Part shown: one piece after another, positions 37,458-45,200 of the stretch
Position numbering within the stretch: position 1 is the first letter of the stretch
How the letters are laid out: each line of letters begins with the position of its first letter
Position numbers and translations under genes: made by a program
Notes under the pieces: model-generated
The model's input: the letters and a program-made list of their open reading frames with translations, nothing else
Databases searched by the model: none
What the model was told of the DNA's origin: nothing
DNA from: a virus
IMG/VR virus record: IMGVR_UViG_3300010354_000002
Coordinates: 19,162 to 83,161 of that record
Direction: 5' to 3' (one strand)
Length of the DNA: 64,000 nt

Positions 37458-37814
37458 TCAGAATGTCCAGTCGTAGTAGTAATCCCTAGCCCCAATCAGG
37501 AAACGTTGGCCGTTTTTCTGGCCCTGACCTTTGATCACCCACTTGCCATTGGAACGCAGGGTGACAATGATGCGGGGTGCGTTGGGGTTGGGGGTGATGA
37601 TCCAATCCTGATGGCCAATCCCGAGAGGCTTCGTCTGGTCGGCTACCACATCGTCCTCTTGAACGACAATGGACCTGCCAGACTTGCTGACCTCAACGAT
37701 GGTGTACACGCTGCGGTCGCTGTACCAAATGGCGGTGGCACCGAGTCCAACCTCGGGAGTGGTCGTGTTCTTGCAGTTGGCGAACACCTGATTCTGAAGA
37801 GATCCGTAGTACAT
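37458..37814 (-). CDS. small beta-rich protein of the 76-285 paralogous family
   Basis: A 118-residue protein, longest member of the SH3-like family with 76-285 and 10458-10781. It reads VGLGATAIWYSDRSVYTIVE, VSKSGRSIVVQEDDV, IIVTLRSNGKWVIKGQGQKN and FLIGARDYYYDW. Two beta-hairpins joined by a loop with KPLGIGHQDW are likely. The start at 37814 follows AAAGG in a promoter/stem-loop cassette. Three copies in widely separated accessory blocks suggest a role in early gene control, but no function is known. Confidence 0.7.
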   Translation of the reverse strand: MYYGSLQNQVFANCKNTTTPEVGLGATAIWYSDRSVYTIVEVSKSGRSIVVQEDDVVADQTKPLGIGHQDWIITPNPNAPRIIVTLRSNGKWVIKGQGQKNGQRFLIGARDYYYDWTF

Positions 37815-37833
37815 TTCAATCAACCTTTCGTGT

Positions 37834-37884
37834 GGCCGTTCTGGCCGACACACACAGGATACCTGCCCTGTTCTGCGTTGTCAA
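37834..37884 (-). promoter_or_regulatory. promoter plus 5'-terminal stem-loop for 37458-37814
   Basis: Minus strand: -35 TTGACA (37884-37879), 17-bp spacer, -10 TATCCT (37861-37856), predicted start about 37849. A GGCC-AGAAC-GGCC stem-loop (37846-37834) follows, again with an AGAAC loop. An ATTAATTTTTG tract lies upstream of the -35 box. Confidence 0.85.
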
Positions 37885-37897
37885 GTACAGTCAAAAA

Positions 37898-38188
37898 TTA
37901 ATCGTAGTCAGGCTGGCTGCGATAGTCGTCGTACTTGCGCACGGCTTCGTCTATGTCGTATTGATCTAGGTTTACGACTGCGAGTGCGGTATCCCATGGC
38001 AACGCTCGCTCGTCAGACCATCCATGCTCACGGCTATTTGGGGTGACGATGCAGTATTCGGCGACGGCCCTCAATTCCTTAGGGTAGAACGTCACCAGCA
38101 TCAGCACCTTGTGGCTATTACCGGCTTCAGCCGTTGCCACATATTGAAGATACTGCCCATCGAACCCGCCCACTGATTCTATAGTCAT
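37898..38188 (-). CDS. unknown small accessory protein
   Basis: A 96-residue acidic protein with a beta-rich N-terminus (SVGGFDGQYLQYVATAEAGN, then KVLMLVTFYPKELRAVAEYC) and an acidic helical C-terminus (YDIDEAVRKYDDYRSQPDYD). No family recognised. The GGATC site is weak. It lies after the GGGCAGGAGGC terminator hairpin of the gene upstream. Confidence 0.6.
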   Translation of the reverse strand: MTIESVGGFDGQYLQYVATAEAGNSHKVLMLVTFYPKELRAVAEYCIVTPNSREHGWSDERALPWDTALAVVNLDQYDIDEAVRKYDDYRSQPDYD

Positions 38189-38214
38189 ATTGTGATCCTC
38201 TCTTTGCCTGCAAA

Positions 38215-38240
38215 GGGCAGGAGGCCGAAGCCTCCTGCCC
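38215..38240 (-). terminator. hairpin with TTCG tetraloop after 38247-38441
   Basis: Minus strand: GGGCAGGAGGC-TTCG-GCCTCCTGCCC followed by TTT. The C(TTCG)G tetraloop makes this an exceptionally stable hairpin. It directly follows the stop of the DUF7417-like gene and precedes the ribosome site of 37898-38188. Confidence 0.75.
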
Positions 38241-38246
38241 TGCCAT

Positions 38247-38441
38247 TCAGGCTTCGTCGTCTGCCGTGTGTTGCCCGGGCACGGTCACAAGACCGGCTTC
38301 GATGAGGGCTTGGGCAGTCCGCCCATAGTGCCCCTGCAACGTCCACGCCAACCCCGAGTCCACGAGGGACTGGAACAGGGCGACGACCTCCTCTTCGTTC
38401 AGTTCGCCCTGCTCGTACGCAATGATGTCGTTGATAATCAT
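38247..38441 (-). CDS. conserved small phage protein (IIAYEQGEL/YGRTA family)
   Basis: A 64-residue protein: MIINDIIAYEQGELNEEEVV, then ALFQSLVDSGLAWTLQGHYG and RTAQALIEAGLVT. I know this pattern from many phage genomes; the family (DUF7417-type, from memory) has no known function. The start at 38441 follows AAAGG and is preferred to a slightly longer frame. It is co-transcribed with 38456-38704. Confidence 0.75.
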   Translation of the reverse strand: MIINDIIAYEQGELNEEEVVALFQSLVDSGLAWTLQGHYGRTAQALIEAGLVTVPGQHTADDEA

Positions 38442-38455
38442 GGTTCTTGCCTTTC

Positions 38456-38704
38456 TCAAATGTAGGGCAACGGCTTTACCAGCCCGTTGTCCCGAATAGC
38501 CTTGGCGATCTCTGCGGATGCCTGATTGCGGGGATCGAAGAAGTTGGCATCGTGATCCTCGGCGAGGTCTTCAACGATGGCCAGAAAATTACGGAACAGG
38601 TTCTGCTTCTCGGTGCGATGCAGCGCGCGGAAGCCGAACTTGGCTTCGGTGGTAGACAGTCGGCTGGCCTCTGCCAGCAACTCGTACGAGTCTCTTGGTT
38701 CCAT
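38456..38704 (-). CDS. unknown small helical accessory protein
   Basis: An 82-residue acidic helical protein (RDSYELLAEASRLSTTEAKF, then FLAIVEDLAEDHDANFFDPR and ASAEIAKAIRDNGLVKPLPY). No recognised family. AAAGG lies 9 nt before the ATG, and the transcript begins at the promoter inside the end of the methyltransferase gene. Confidence 0.6.
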   Translation of the reverse strand: MEPRDSYELLAEASRLSTTEAKFGFRALHRTEKQNLFRNFLAIVEDLAEDHDANFFDPRNQASAEIAKAIRDNGLVKPLPYI

Positions 38705-38726
38705 TCTAGAATCCTTTCAGGTTACC

Positions 38727-38798
38727 GGGGCGATCAGCAACTAAGTTCTGCGAATCGCCCCGTGGAGAGATACTACTACGCCTGTTCGGCGTTGTCAA
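38727..38798 (-). promoter_or_regulatory. promoter plus 5'-terminal stem-loop for 38456-38704
   Basis: Minus strand: -35 TTGACA (38798-38793), 17-bp spacer, -10 TAGTAT (38775-38770), predicted start about 38763. A longer stem GGGGCGAT/ATCGCCCC (38761-38754 and 38734-38727) follows. The -35 box is located in the last codons of the methyltransferase gene. Confidence 0.75.
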
Positions 38799-40575
38799 GG
38801 CCACGCTTGGAAAAATACAGGGAGATTTGCAACCCTATCCAATGCATCACGTTGACGGACATGGAGTTGCCCAAGGCCTTGTATCTACTGGAGTCGGCTG
38901 TGTTTTCCGCTATGGCGGTGTAGTTGTCCGGGAAACCTTGGAGGCGTTCGCACTCGACCGGGGTTAGGCGTCGCACCGCCATCGTCTGTTGAACATAGTT
39001 TGTCTGCTTCATTCCTGACTGTGCAGCCAGTGCCCCTACTATTGATCCATCACCGTTTATATAACGTACTTCGTCTCTGGTGTTTTGCGTGAACGCCATC
39101 GGCTGTTGCACGGATTCGATGATTCCTATTCCCTGATGCGAGGTATCGGAATGGCCTCCAGCCGATAGGCAGTCGGTCCTATCTCCGGTGATCCATGCAG
39201 GCTGGTTTGAGTAGCCGGAATGGGTGAACGCCACGGGCTGTTGCACGGCTACGCCTTGAGTCGCCATGCTGTCCAGCGTGTAGGCTGGATCGCCTATGCT
39301 ACCTATGCCCAATCCGTTTTGGTTTTTGTCCACGTCACGACAATCCTGCAACGGGATCGCAACCGGCTGTGGCACCATAACGCCTACATGATGTCCAGCG
39401 TTGCCGCCTGACACGCCTCGTATGGTCGGCGACATGTCGTGCATCGGATCGGCAGTGCTACCGGTTGGGTCAAAGCCAATTACCGCATTGCCTTCGGAAC
39501 CCTGCATATTGATCATGGCGACCGGCTGTGGCACCACAACCGCTGGTTGGTGTCCATGCGTTTCACTCAGCAATGTCCCTGTGATGCCGTCCGTACTGAC
39601 CTGCATCACACTACCGCCCTGATCCATCAAGCAAATCGGCTGTTGCACCAGAGGGGTGTTGTTCCCGCCGGTGCCCCATCGCGCCGCCACGGTTGGGCAT
39701 TGTTCCACCGGTCCCGTGATCCGAGAGTCGGTCGGGTGCGATTCGTACACGGCGGATTCGATCACCCATGCAGGATTCTGCGTTTCACCGCCTCCGCCGG
39801 TATTGCGAATTATGGTCTTCGACAGTTCATCTTCTTTGAAGTCTCCGATGTTGGCAGTGAACGTGGCGCGAGATTCAGGCCATTTCATTGTTCCGGAGGC
39901 GTCGTCTTGACCATGCTTTCCAACGCATGCCGAAGCATCTCCGGCAAAGTCTTGTCCCTGCTCTCGGCCCGACGCAAGATGCCTGCGCAGGCTCGGGACG
40001 AGAGATAGTATTTCTGCGGCGTCTCGTGGGTCGCCTGAAGCACAGCCGACAACGAAGATCCTCCGGCGTCGTTGAGGCACTGGGTTTTCGTGCCGTGCCC
40101 CTCGGTGCATTGCACACCTTCCCACCCGTGGGCTGTCAAGCACTCGGTAGCACCACCCATACCCCAATTGCCCCAGCCCTGAGAGGAACGCAGCGAAATC
40201 TCGCCCCTTGTTACTGCTAAGGACTCCGGGCACGTTTTCCCATACGCAAACCTGTGGTCTAACGAGATCAACCAGCCCAAGATAGACAAGTGCGAGGTTT
40301 CCCCGGGGGTCTTCAAGTCCTTGTCGCAATCCTGCCACGCTGAAACTTTGGCAGGGCGTGCCTCCCACAATGACATCTGCTGATCCTTTTCCAATTCCCC
40401 ACTCCTTGTATTTGGTCAAATCTCCGTAGTTCGGCACGTCTGGATAATAGTGTTTCAACACCTTGCACGGGAATGGCTCAATCTCGGAAAAACCGACAGG
40501 CTGCCAGCCCAGATGATGCCATGCCATCGTTGCCGCCTCAATGCCACTGCAAACGCTCAGATACCTAATTGACAT
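38776..40575 (-). CDS. DNA (cytosine-5) methyltransferase
   Basis: A 599-residue enzyme with the ordered motifs: I (YLSVCSGIEAATMAWHHLGW, residues 5-24), IV (GGTPCQSFSVAGLRQGLEDP, catalytic Cys75), VI (VWENVPG, 111-117), VIII (PQRRRRIFVVG, 167-177), and, after a large insert, IX and X (RRLTPVECERLQGFP from 535; YKALGNSMSVNVMHW). It transfers a methyl group from S-adenosylmethionine to cytosine C5. The 350-residue insert between VIII and IX repeats VxQPVA (seven or so times, such as VVPQPVAMI and VQQPVAFTH); it is probably part of the target-recognition region. No cognate nuclease is seen, so the enzyme probably protects phage DNA. The ribosome site is GGAG. Confidence 0.93.
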   Translation of the reverse strand: MSIRYLSVCSGIEAATMAWHHLGWQPVGFSEIEPFPCKVLKHYYPDVPNYGDLTKYKEWGIGKGSADVIVGGTPCQSFSVAGLRQGLEDPRGNLALVYLGLVDLVRPQVCVWENVPGVLSSNKGRDFAAFLSGLGQLGYGWCYRVLDSPRVGRCAMHRGARHENPVPQRRRRIFVVGCASGDPRDAAEILSLVPSLRRHLASGREQGQDFAGDASACVGKHGQDDASGTMKWPESRATFTANIGDFKEDELSKTIIRNTGGGGETQNPAWVIESAVYESHPTDSRITGPVEQCPTVAARWGTGGNNTPLVQQPICLMDQGGSVMQVSTDGITGTLLSETHGHQPAVVVPQPVAMINMQGSEGNAVIGFDPTGSTADPMHDMSPTIRGVSGGNAGHHVGVMVPQPVAIPLQDCRDVDKNQNGLGIGSIGDPAYTLDSMATQGVAVQQPVAFTHSGYSNQPAWITGDRTDCLSAGGHSDTSHQGIGIIESVQQPMAFTQNTRDEVRYINGDGSIVGALAAQSGMKQTNYVQQTMAVRRLTPVECERLQGFPDNYTAIAENTADSSRYKALGNSMSVNVMHWIGLQISLYFSKRGLDNAEQA

Positions 40576-40835
40576 TCGACTAGAATCTCCTCCGATGGAA
40601 CACCGTAGAAAGCCACGACGAACGCCTTGGCCTCATCTGCGGTGAAGTCGCAATACCGACGAATTGTCACCATATGATCATGGAAACCCTTGCAAATCTC
40701 GGCCTTGTTCTCTTCCGTCAGGATTTGCGGTTGCGCCACACAGCGTGGGCCGTACCGTAGCGTCGCCACCATGGGCCTGCCGTCGGAATCGTGAACTCGT
40801 GCCCCAATAATTGGAACGAATAGGCTCTCTTGCAT
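40557..40835 (-). CDS. unknown protein overlapping its upstream neighbour by 118 bp
   Basis: A 92-residue protein starting after a GAGGGAC ribosome site (7 nt from the ATG). The sequence (QESLFVPIIGARVHDSDGRP, then LTEENKAEICKGFHDHMVTI and ADEAKAFVVAFYGVPSEEIL) is alpha/beta. It overlaps the start of the methyltransferase gene by 19 bp and the end of the 40718-41074 gene by 118 bp in another frame. Either the long overlap is real or a frameshift has altered the end of the upstream gene. No family recognised. Confidence 0.5.
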   Translation of the reverse strand: MQESLFVPIIGARVHDSDGRPMVATLRYGPRCVAQPQILTEENKAEICKGFHDHMVTIRRYCDFTADEAKAFVVAFYGVPSEEILVECQLGI

Positions 40836-41074
40836 GTGGTGTCCCTCGTAATTCTTTCCTGCTCAATTGCGCACAGGATATAAGTCGCCCACACGCTGGC
40901 GGACGGATGCGTCGGGTCAGCCAGCAACTGGCGATAAAACAAATCGGCTCGGTAACGACTCTTGTCGTTCGTCAGGCATGTCAACTTGAATCCAGACACT
41001 GCCTCCAGAACAGTAGCGACTGGTTTTGGAACGGAGATTGTGTCCCCGTCGGTTGAATTGTAGATAGTCCGCAT
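40718..41074 (-). CDS. unknown protein, possibly with a shifted 3' end
   Basis: A 118-residue protein: MRTIYNSTDGDTISVPKPVA, then FKLTCLTNDKSRYRADLFYR and ASVWATYILCAIEQERITRD. The start at 41074 follows an AAGGAGG site. The last 39 codons are read in a different frame from the 40557-40835 gene that begins there, and those residues (ending HAVWRNRKS) look less like an ordered domain. The gene probably ends naturally near 40835 or carries a frameshift; this should be resolved before naming it. Confidence 0.5.
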   Translation of the reverse strand: MRTIYNSTDGDTISVPKPVATVLEAVSGFKLTCLTNDKSRYRADLFYRQLLADPTHPSASVWATYILCAIEQERITRDTTCKRAYSFQLLGHEFTIPTAGPWWRRYGTAHAVWRNRKS

Positions 41075-41094
41075 AAGGTTCCTCCTTGGCAAGC

Positions 41095-41123
41095 AGCATA
41101 CCACCGTTGTCAATATAGTGCAA
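41095..41123 (-). promoter_or_regulatory. promoter for 40718-41074
   Basis: Minus strand: -35 TTGCAC (41123-41118), 17-bp spacer, -10 TATGCT (41100-41095), predicted start about 41088. A weak AAGG-AGGAA-CCTT hairpin includes the ribosome site. Another TTGACA occurs in the spacer (41113-41108) without a matching -10. Confidence 0.6.
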
Positions 41124-41140
41124 TAGGCACGGTGTGAGTG

Positions 41141-41152
41141 TATGATGGCGTC
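41141..41152 (+). promoter_or_regulatory. candidate leaderless late promoter, tail chaperone gene
   Basis: TATGAT (41141-41146) is separated from the ATG at 41153 by exactly six bases (GGCGTC) with no ribosome site. The arrangement and the CG-rich six bases match those before 42209 (TACAAT-GCGCTC) and 58377 (TAGGAT-ACGCTC). No -35 box is evident. Confidence 0.45.
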
Positions 41153-41707
41153 ATGGCACAGTATTCACTAGACCTACCCGTCGTCACCATCCCCGAATCG
41201 GGGTCGAAGCACGTCCTGCCCACAGAGAAGGAGTTGCGTCTGGAAAGGGACGCAGCGGAAGGCAATATCAAGGATCTGGATCGTCGAATTGAGACCAACG
41301 AAGCAAAACTGGCTACCGCAGAGGGCGATGAGGTCAAGGCAACGAAAGAGGAAGCCGAACTGTTGCAACGTCAGCATAGGCTGGCTACGCAGATCAAGGA
41401 CAAACTAGACGTTGCAATTGCCAATCGCGAGGCAATCATTGCTACGGCGGAAGTAGTAACAGTGTCGGTTCGCGTGCCAACCTACGACGAACTGTCAAAG
41501 GCCGAGAGCCTGTATCGAACGTTGGAGGGTGATCGGTTCGTGACCGACCGTGGGAAGGTAATCCAGCATCTTATGAGGGCGTGTGCGCCTGATGTTGCTT
41601 CGCTGCACCCTGTCGTGGGCCGCCATGTTGAACGATGGCTCATGCGTGCAGTGTGGCCGGAGGAGGAACTGCTCCCTTTTTGGTACATCGCGCTCAACAG
41701 GTCTTAA
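41153..41707 (+). CDS. tail assembly chaperone, unshifted product
   Basis: A 184-residue protein just upstream of the tape measure gene, the expected place of lambda G/GT-type tail chaperones. An N-terminal arm is followed by a coiled-coil region (AAEGNIKDLDRRIETNEAKL, then KEEAELLQRQHRLATQIKDK) and a helical C-terminal domain. The frame ends WPEEELLPFWYIALNRS, but at the C-CCT-TTT site the ribosome can slip back one base and read on in the 41635-41874 frame, giving a product of about 240 residues. The unshifted form is expected to dominate. The ATG at 41153 lacks a ribosome site and follows a -10-like box by 6 nt. Confidence 0.7.
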   Translation: MAQYSLDLPVVTIPESGSKHVLPTEKELRLERDAAEGNIKDLDRRIETNEAKLATAEGDEVKATKEEAELLQRQHRLATQIKDKLDVAIANREAIIATAEVVTVSVRVPTYDELSKAESLYRTLEGDRFVTDRGKVIQHLMRACAPDVASLHPVVGRHVERWLMRAVWPEEELLPFWYIALNRS

Positions 41708-41874
41708 AAGGCGAAGACGCAGGGGCTGAATTGCCATATGAGGTTCACATGTTCCTTCAATGGATCAACAATAGTCTCCCCGTTGCAAGCCCTACACTGT
41801 TGGATGCGCGAACGGCGCAGATCATCGAACTGATTCGACAGGAATGCGAACTGGAAGGACTGTTGCAGAAATGA
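41635..41874 (+). CDS. tail assembly chaperone, -1 frameshift extension (T part)
   Basis: An overlapping frame that is probably used only as the extension of the 41153 gene. After slippage the protein reads PFLVHRAQQVLKGEDAGAEL, continues as a helical domain with YEVHMFLQWINNSLPVASPT, and ends QIIELIRQECELEGLLQK. The extension adds 64 residues, for a fused length of about 240. It overlaps the next gene by an ATGA junction. The independent start that the frame would need (41635) has no ribosome site, which also favours the fusion. In lambda, the GT form recruits the tape measure protein. Confidence 0.65.
   Translation: MAHACSVAGGGTAPFLVHRAQQVLKGEDAGAELPYEVHMFLQWINNSLPVASPTLLDARTAQIIELIRQECELEGLLQK
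41659..41680 (+). promoter_or_regulatory. -1 programmed frameshift site with internal SD stimulator
   Basis: The heptamer C-CCT-TTT at 41674-41680 is in the correct phase with the 41153 frame (X-XXY-YYZ). A strong internal Shine-Dalgarno-like GGAGGAGGA (41659-41667) lies 6-10 nt upstream, the spacing that stimulates -1 slippage in bacteria. The zero frame stops 24 bp later (41705-41707). Confidence 0.8.
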
Positions 41875-42071
41875 AGACACCGCAACTTAGCCAACTAGCC
41901 AAATGGGCGATTCGACAGAGTCTCGGCACCGTGCGTGGAAATGAGATGATCTCGCTGATTGAACTTGTTATCAAGGCTGGAGAAAAGGCGGCTACCAGCA
42001 CTGGCAACGGTGTAACGTCTGTACAATGTGTGTACACGCCGATTAATAACAATGACGAAAACGAAACTTGA
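41871..42071 (+). CDS. unknown small protein between chaperone and tape measure
   Basis: A 66-residue basic protein (MKTPQLSQLAKWAIRQSLGT, then EMISLIELVIKAGEKAATST) with a disordered Asn-rich tail (NNNDENET). The ATG overlaps the frameshift-extension stop (ATGA). Its last codons lie just before the sRNA-type promoter. Function unknown. Confidence 0.55.
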   Translation: MKTPQLSQLAKWAIRQSLGTVRGNEMISLIELVIKAGEKAATSTGNGVTSVQCVYTPINNNDENET

Positions 42072-42096
42072 CAACGGCTGGAAGATGCCGTAGAGT
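42068..42096 (+). promoter_or_regulatory. strong promoter of the candidate small RNA
   Basis: -35 TTGACA (42068-42073), 17-bp spacer, -10 TAGAGT (42091-42096), predicted start near 42103. The -35 box overlaps the last codons and stop of the 41871-42071 gene. This is an early-type promoter in an otherwise late transcription unit. Confidence 0.75.
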
Positions 42097-42102
42097 CTGG
42101 TC

Positions 42103-42171
42103 AGGGTTTGGTTCGCATTGATTCTGAGCGAGCCACTTATTCGGGGTCGGCAATCGCCGGCCCCTTTTTTT
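42103..42171 (+). ncRNA. candidate 69-nt small RNA (or attenuated leader)
   Basis: From the predicted start at about 42103, the transcript contains a stem-loop GGTTCGC / GCGAGCC (42110-42116 and 42128-42134, one G-U pair, 11-nt loop) and ends in a strong intrinsic terminator. It has no convincing open reading frame. It could be a stand-alone regulatory RNA, or a leader that is terminated unless antitermination lets polymerase read on into the tape measure gene. Confidence 0.6.
42143..42171 (+). terminator. strong rho-independent terminator upstream of the tape measure gene
   Basis: Stem GGGGTCGGC (42143-42151) and GCCGGCCCC (42156-42164), loop AATC, followed by seven T residues (42165-42171). 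It is the strongest terminator in the window. Confidence 0.9.
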
Positions 42172-42196
42172 GTCTTTAGGGCGTTGTTAGTATCGG

Positions 42197-42208
42197 TACA
42201 ATGCGCTC
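42197..42208 (+). promoter_or_regulatory. candidate leaderless late promoter, tape measure gene
   Basis: TACAAT (42197-42202) is followed by six bases (GCGCTC) and the ATG at 42209. No ribosome site and no good -35 box are present. The -10 is located after the terminator, so it would allow independent transcription of the tape measure gene. Confidence 0.45.
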
Positions 42209-45200
42209 ATGGCCGACATTCGTATTTCCACGCAGGTAGAGGGTCTGCAGCAGGCTCTGTCCGACATCCAGACGCTCCGCTCGCAGTTGGAAGCACTGGG
42301 CACCATGAATGTTGGTGGCGGTGGCGGGACTGGTGGCGGAGGTGGAATGCAGGGTGGCGGAGGAGGCGGTGCCGCTGGAACTTCTTCTGCGGGAACTGTG
42401 CCTATACCGCCGTCTTTCCCGGGTCAAAACAGCGCAGGAAATGGATCATCGACTCCAGCGCAACAAACCGGTCCTGCACCTACTAATACTCCAGTAAATA
42501 CGCAGTCACAAAACCATTTGCAACAGGCTGTTCATGCCGATCAGGTCCAAGCCAACATGCTTGCGGCAGGAGAGAATGTTGCCAAGGCTGCATTGCAAGG
42601 TGGACAAATGGTTGCCGGGGCCACTGGGATTGCAGGCGGCTTTGGCTTTCAAATGGCCGCTCAGTTCGGACAGCAGAGTTTCCTGCATATATCAGAGTCG
42701 GTGAATCATTTGAGAGATATGGCGTCCACGTTGCGTGAACTGCGCGGGACGGGGGCAAATAGCATATCTTCTCTACTTACTGCACAACAATCGGCAACAG
42801 CGAATTTTCTTGCGGTTGAGGATGCCGCTCGAAAGGGCTGGGCCGATGGGCCAACCCTTGAGGCGGCACGGAAGGCAGAAATTGCGGCTATAGAGAAGTT
42901 AATGGCTGCCCGTGCCGGTGTAGGAGCGTCAACCATGGGGATGTTGCAAGGTGCTGCGGGGCTGGGCCTTGGCGTTCTCGGGGCAGGTGCGGCAATTGGA
43001 GCCGGTTATGTAGCAGGGAACATGGCCGCTGGTGCGTATACGGCAATGGAGATGGAAGCCGAAATGATTCGCGACGAGCCAAGTCGTGAATATATGAGGG
43101 CAGTAGGCAACAGGCTGGGACTTGGGCTGGATACAAGGGCCGAGGAGATTGCCATTGCGCGTAGTAGGCAGGGTTATGGGCAGCGAATCGCCAATATCAA
43201 CGCCTTCGGGGCTAGTTTTGAAGGCAAATTTCTAGACTTCTTTTCAGGGGGGTTTACTGCGGCTAAAAGGCGCGAAAGAATCATTGAACTTGAGGATCGG
43301 CAAGCAAGGGAAGAGACACGCATTCTCGAAATTGAGGCTCCAACCATGGAGTTGCAACGCCTTTTCGCAAACGGTGGCAGCAAGGAAGACTGGAATCGCT
43401 ATAGGCAACGTCTAGGTAGTGCTGGACCTCGTGGAAAAGATGAGATCATCCGCAATCAAGCCGTTGCAATGATGGGGGCGGAGATAGGGCTTGGTGCCGA
43501 AGGAATGGTTGGCGCATTCACGAACTCTGGCCTGAGCGATATAGATCGCCTGACCACAGAGGAACGTACAAAGGCACTCGCGAGCATTGGTGTCCAGTCA
43601 TATACAAACCTCGGAATTCGCGGTTCGTTGAACACTATGGTCTCAGGCAATCTGAATGCCGCATTGGCCAGCCTAGACTTTGATGCAATACGGTCTTTTG
43701 GTGCAGTATCTGCTGGGCTGCAAGGAAAGCAAGGCACTGTTGCATCGGATACCGAATATCGCCGTATACAACAAATTCAAGAAGAGTTGGTAAAACTGGA
43801 CTACAACCAAAACATAGGCATGGGCCAGCGGCAGGTCAATCAATCCGAGATTGGTGCTATACGTTCCGGCGTTATGGGTGTTGGAGCATCAACTGACGCC
43901 GCAATCTTCAATATCTACGGTAAACAGGCCGCCACGTATCAACCACAGATCGAAATGCTTCGGCGGCAAATCCAGTTGACTGCCGGGAATCCGCTTGTTC
44001 AACAACAATACATTGCGGAATTGAATAACGTCATGGGTGCGCAGTTGCAAGCCAATGATCAACAGTTCGGCTTTATGGATATGGTCGGTCGTCAACAGGA
44101 GCGGCTAACAGGTGCAGCAGCAGGAGCCGGGGTTACCGAGGCCATGCTGTTTGGCTCTATGGGCGACAGGGCTTCGGCGATCCGAGGGACCGTCGACCCA
44201 TACCGTATGGCTGCAGGACGACTTGAGGCACAGATGCAACGCATGATGACCGGGCAGGAATCCTACACCGAGGAAAAATACCGGGATGTAATGACGCAAC
44301 TGATTCAGGCACAAGAAGGACTTGTCAAGAGCACGATTAATGCCGAAAAGGCAGTATTTGGTCTGTCGTACACTTTTGAGCAATCCCGGCAACAGATTTC
44401 GGGTGCGCAAGCGTCAACGCAACTGATCAAGGGCTATGGTGGCGTCGGGGCGTCTTCGGACTACTTGGACATGCAAAACGCCAATCAGAACATACTCAGC
44501 ACCGCTGAGTCGGAGTTGCAGAAATACCGATCCATGGGGCTTGCAGAGGACTCGCAAGAGGTCATGGGGGCAAAGCAACGCATTGCCAATGCCAAGATGG
44601 AAATTGCAAAGATGCCGCAAACCATCATCAATGCCCCGTTCAGGGCAGAAACCACCGAGGCGGTTGCTGAAAGCCAATTCGCCTTGCAGATGGTCGGCAT
44701 GCTCCCCGGTGGGTTTGGCATTCGTCGTGAACTGATGGGGTCCGCGATTGGCGGTCTTGGGCGAGAGCGTCAAGAACTGGATCAGCAACTGGAAATTGCG
44801 CGTCAGGCTGCTGGGGGCGAGTTGTCTCCCGGTGACATGGCTGCCTACAATCAACGGCGTCGTCAGATCACAGGCCAACAGATCGGGCTACTGTCCGAAA
44901 TGTCGTATGGCTGGCAGAATCGGTTGATGTCAACAATCTCCGGTGCTCCCGACATGAGCGCAATCACGCCCATGTTGTCCAACCGTGCAGCAATCGGAGC
45001 CGGTATTCGGTCGCCATTCTTCGGGGCAAACCTGTCCGACCTTGAGGAAGGCATTGAGTCCTCCCTTTTGGTTGGCACTATGGCGGGTGCTCAGACTCCT
45101 GCCGGGCTGGCGTCCAGTGCGTTTACCAATGCTCCCAAGACTGTAAGTATGCGAGGCAACCCGCTTACGAACCCCTTTGAGGGCGCAAAACTGGAGGTCA

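Noticed and set aside
38839-40394. Several long frames on both strands within the methyltransferase gene
   Set aside because: They mirror the codon bias of the methyltransferase; none has a plausible start or recognisable domain.
41107-41112. TTGTCA near the tail chaperone as a forward -35 box
   Set aside because: The spacing to the TATGAT hexamer is 28 bp, too long for a sigma70 promoter.
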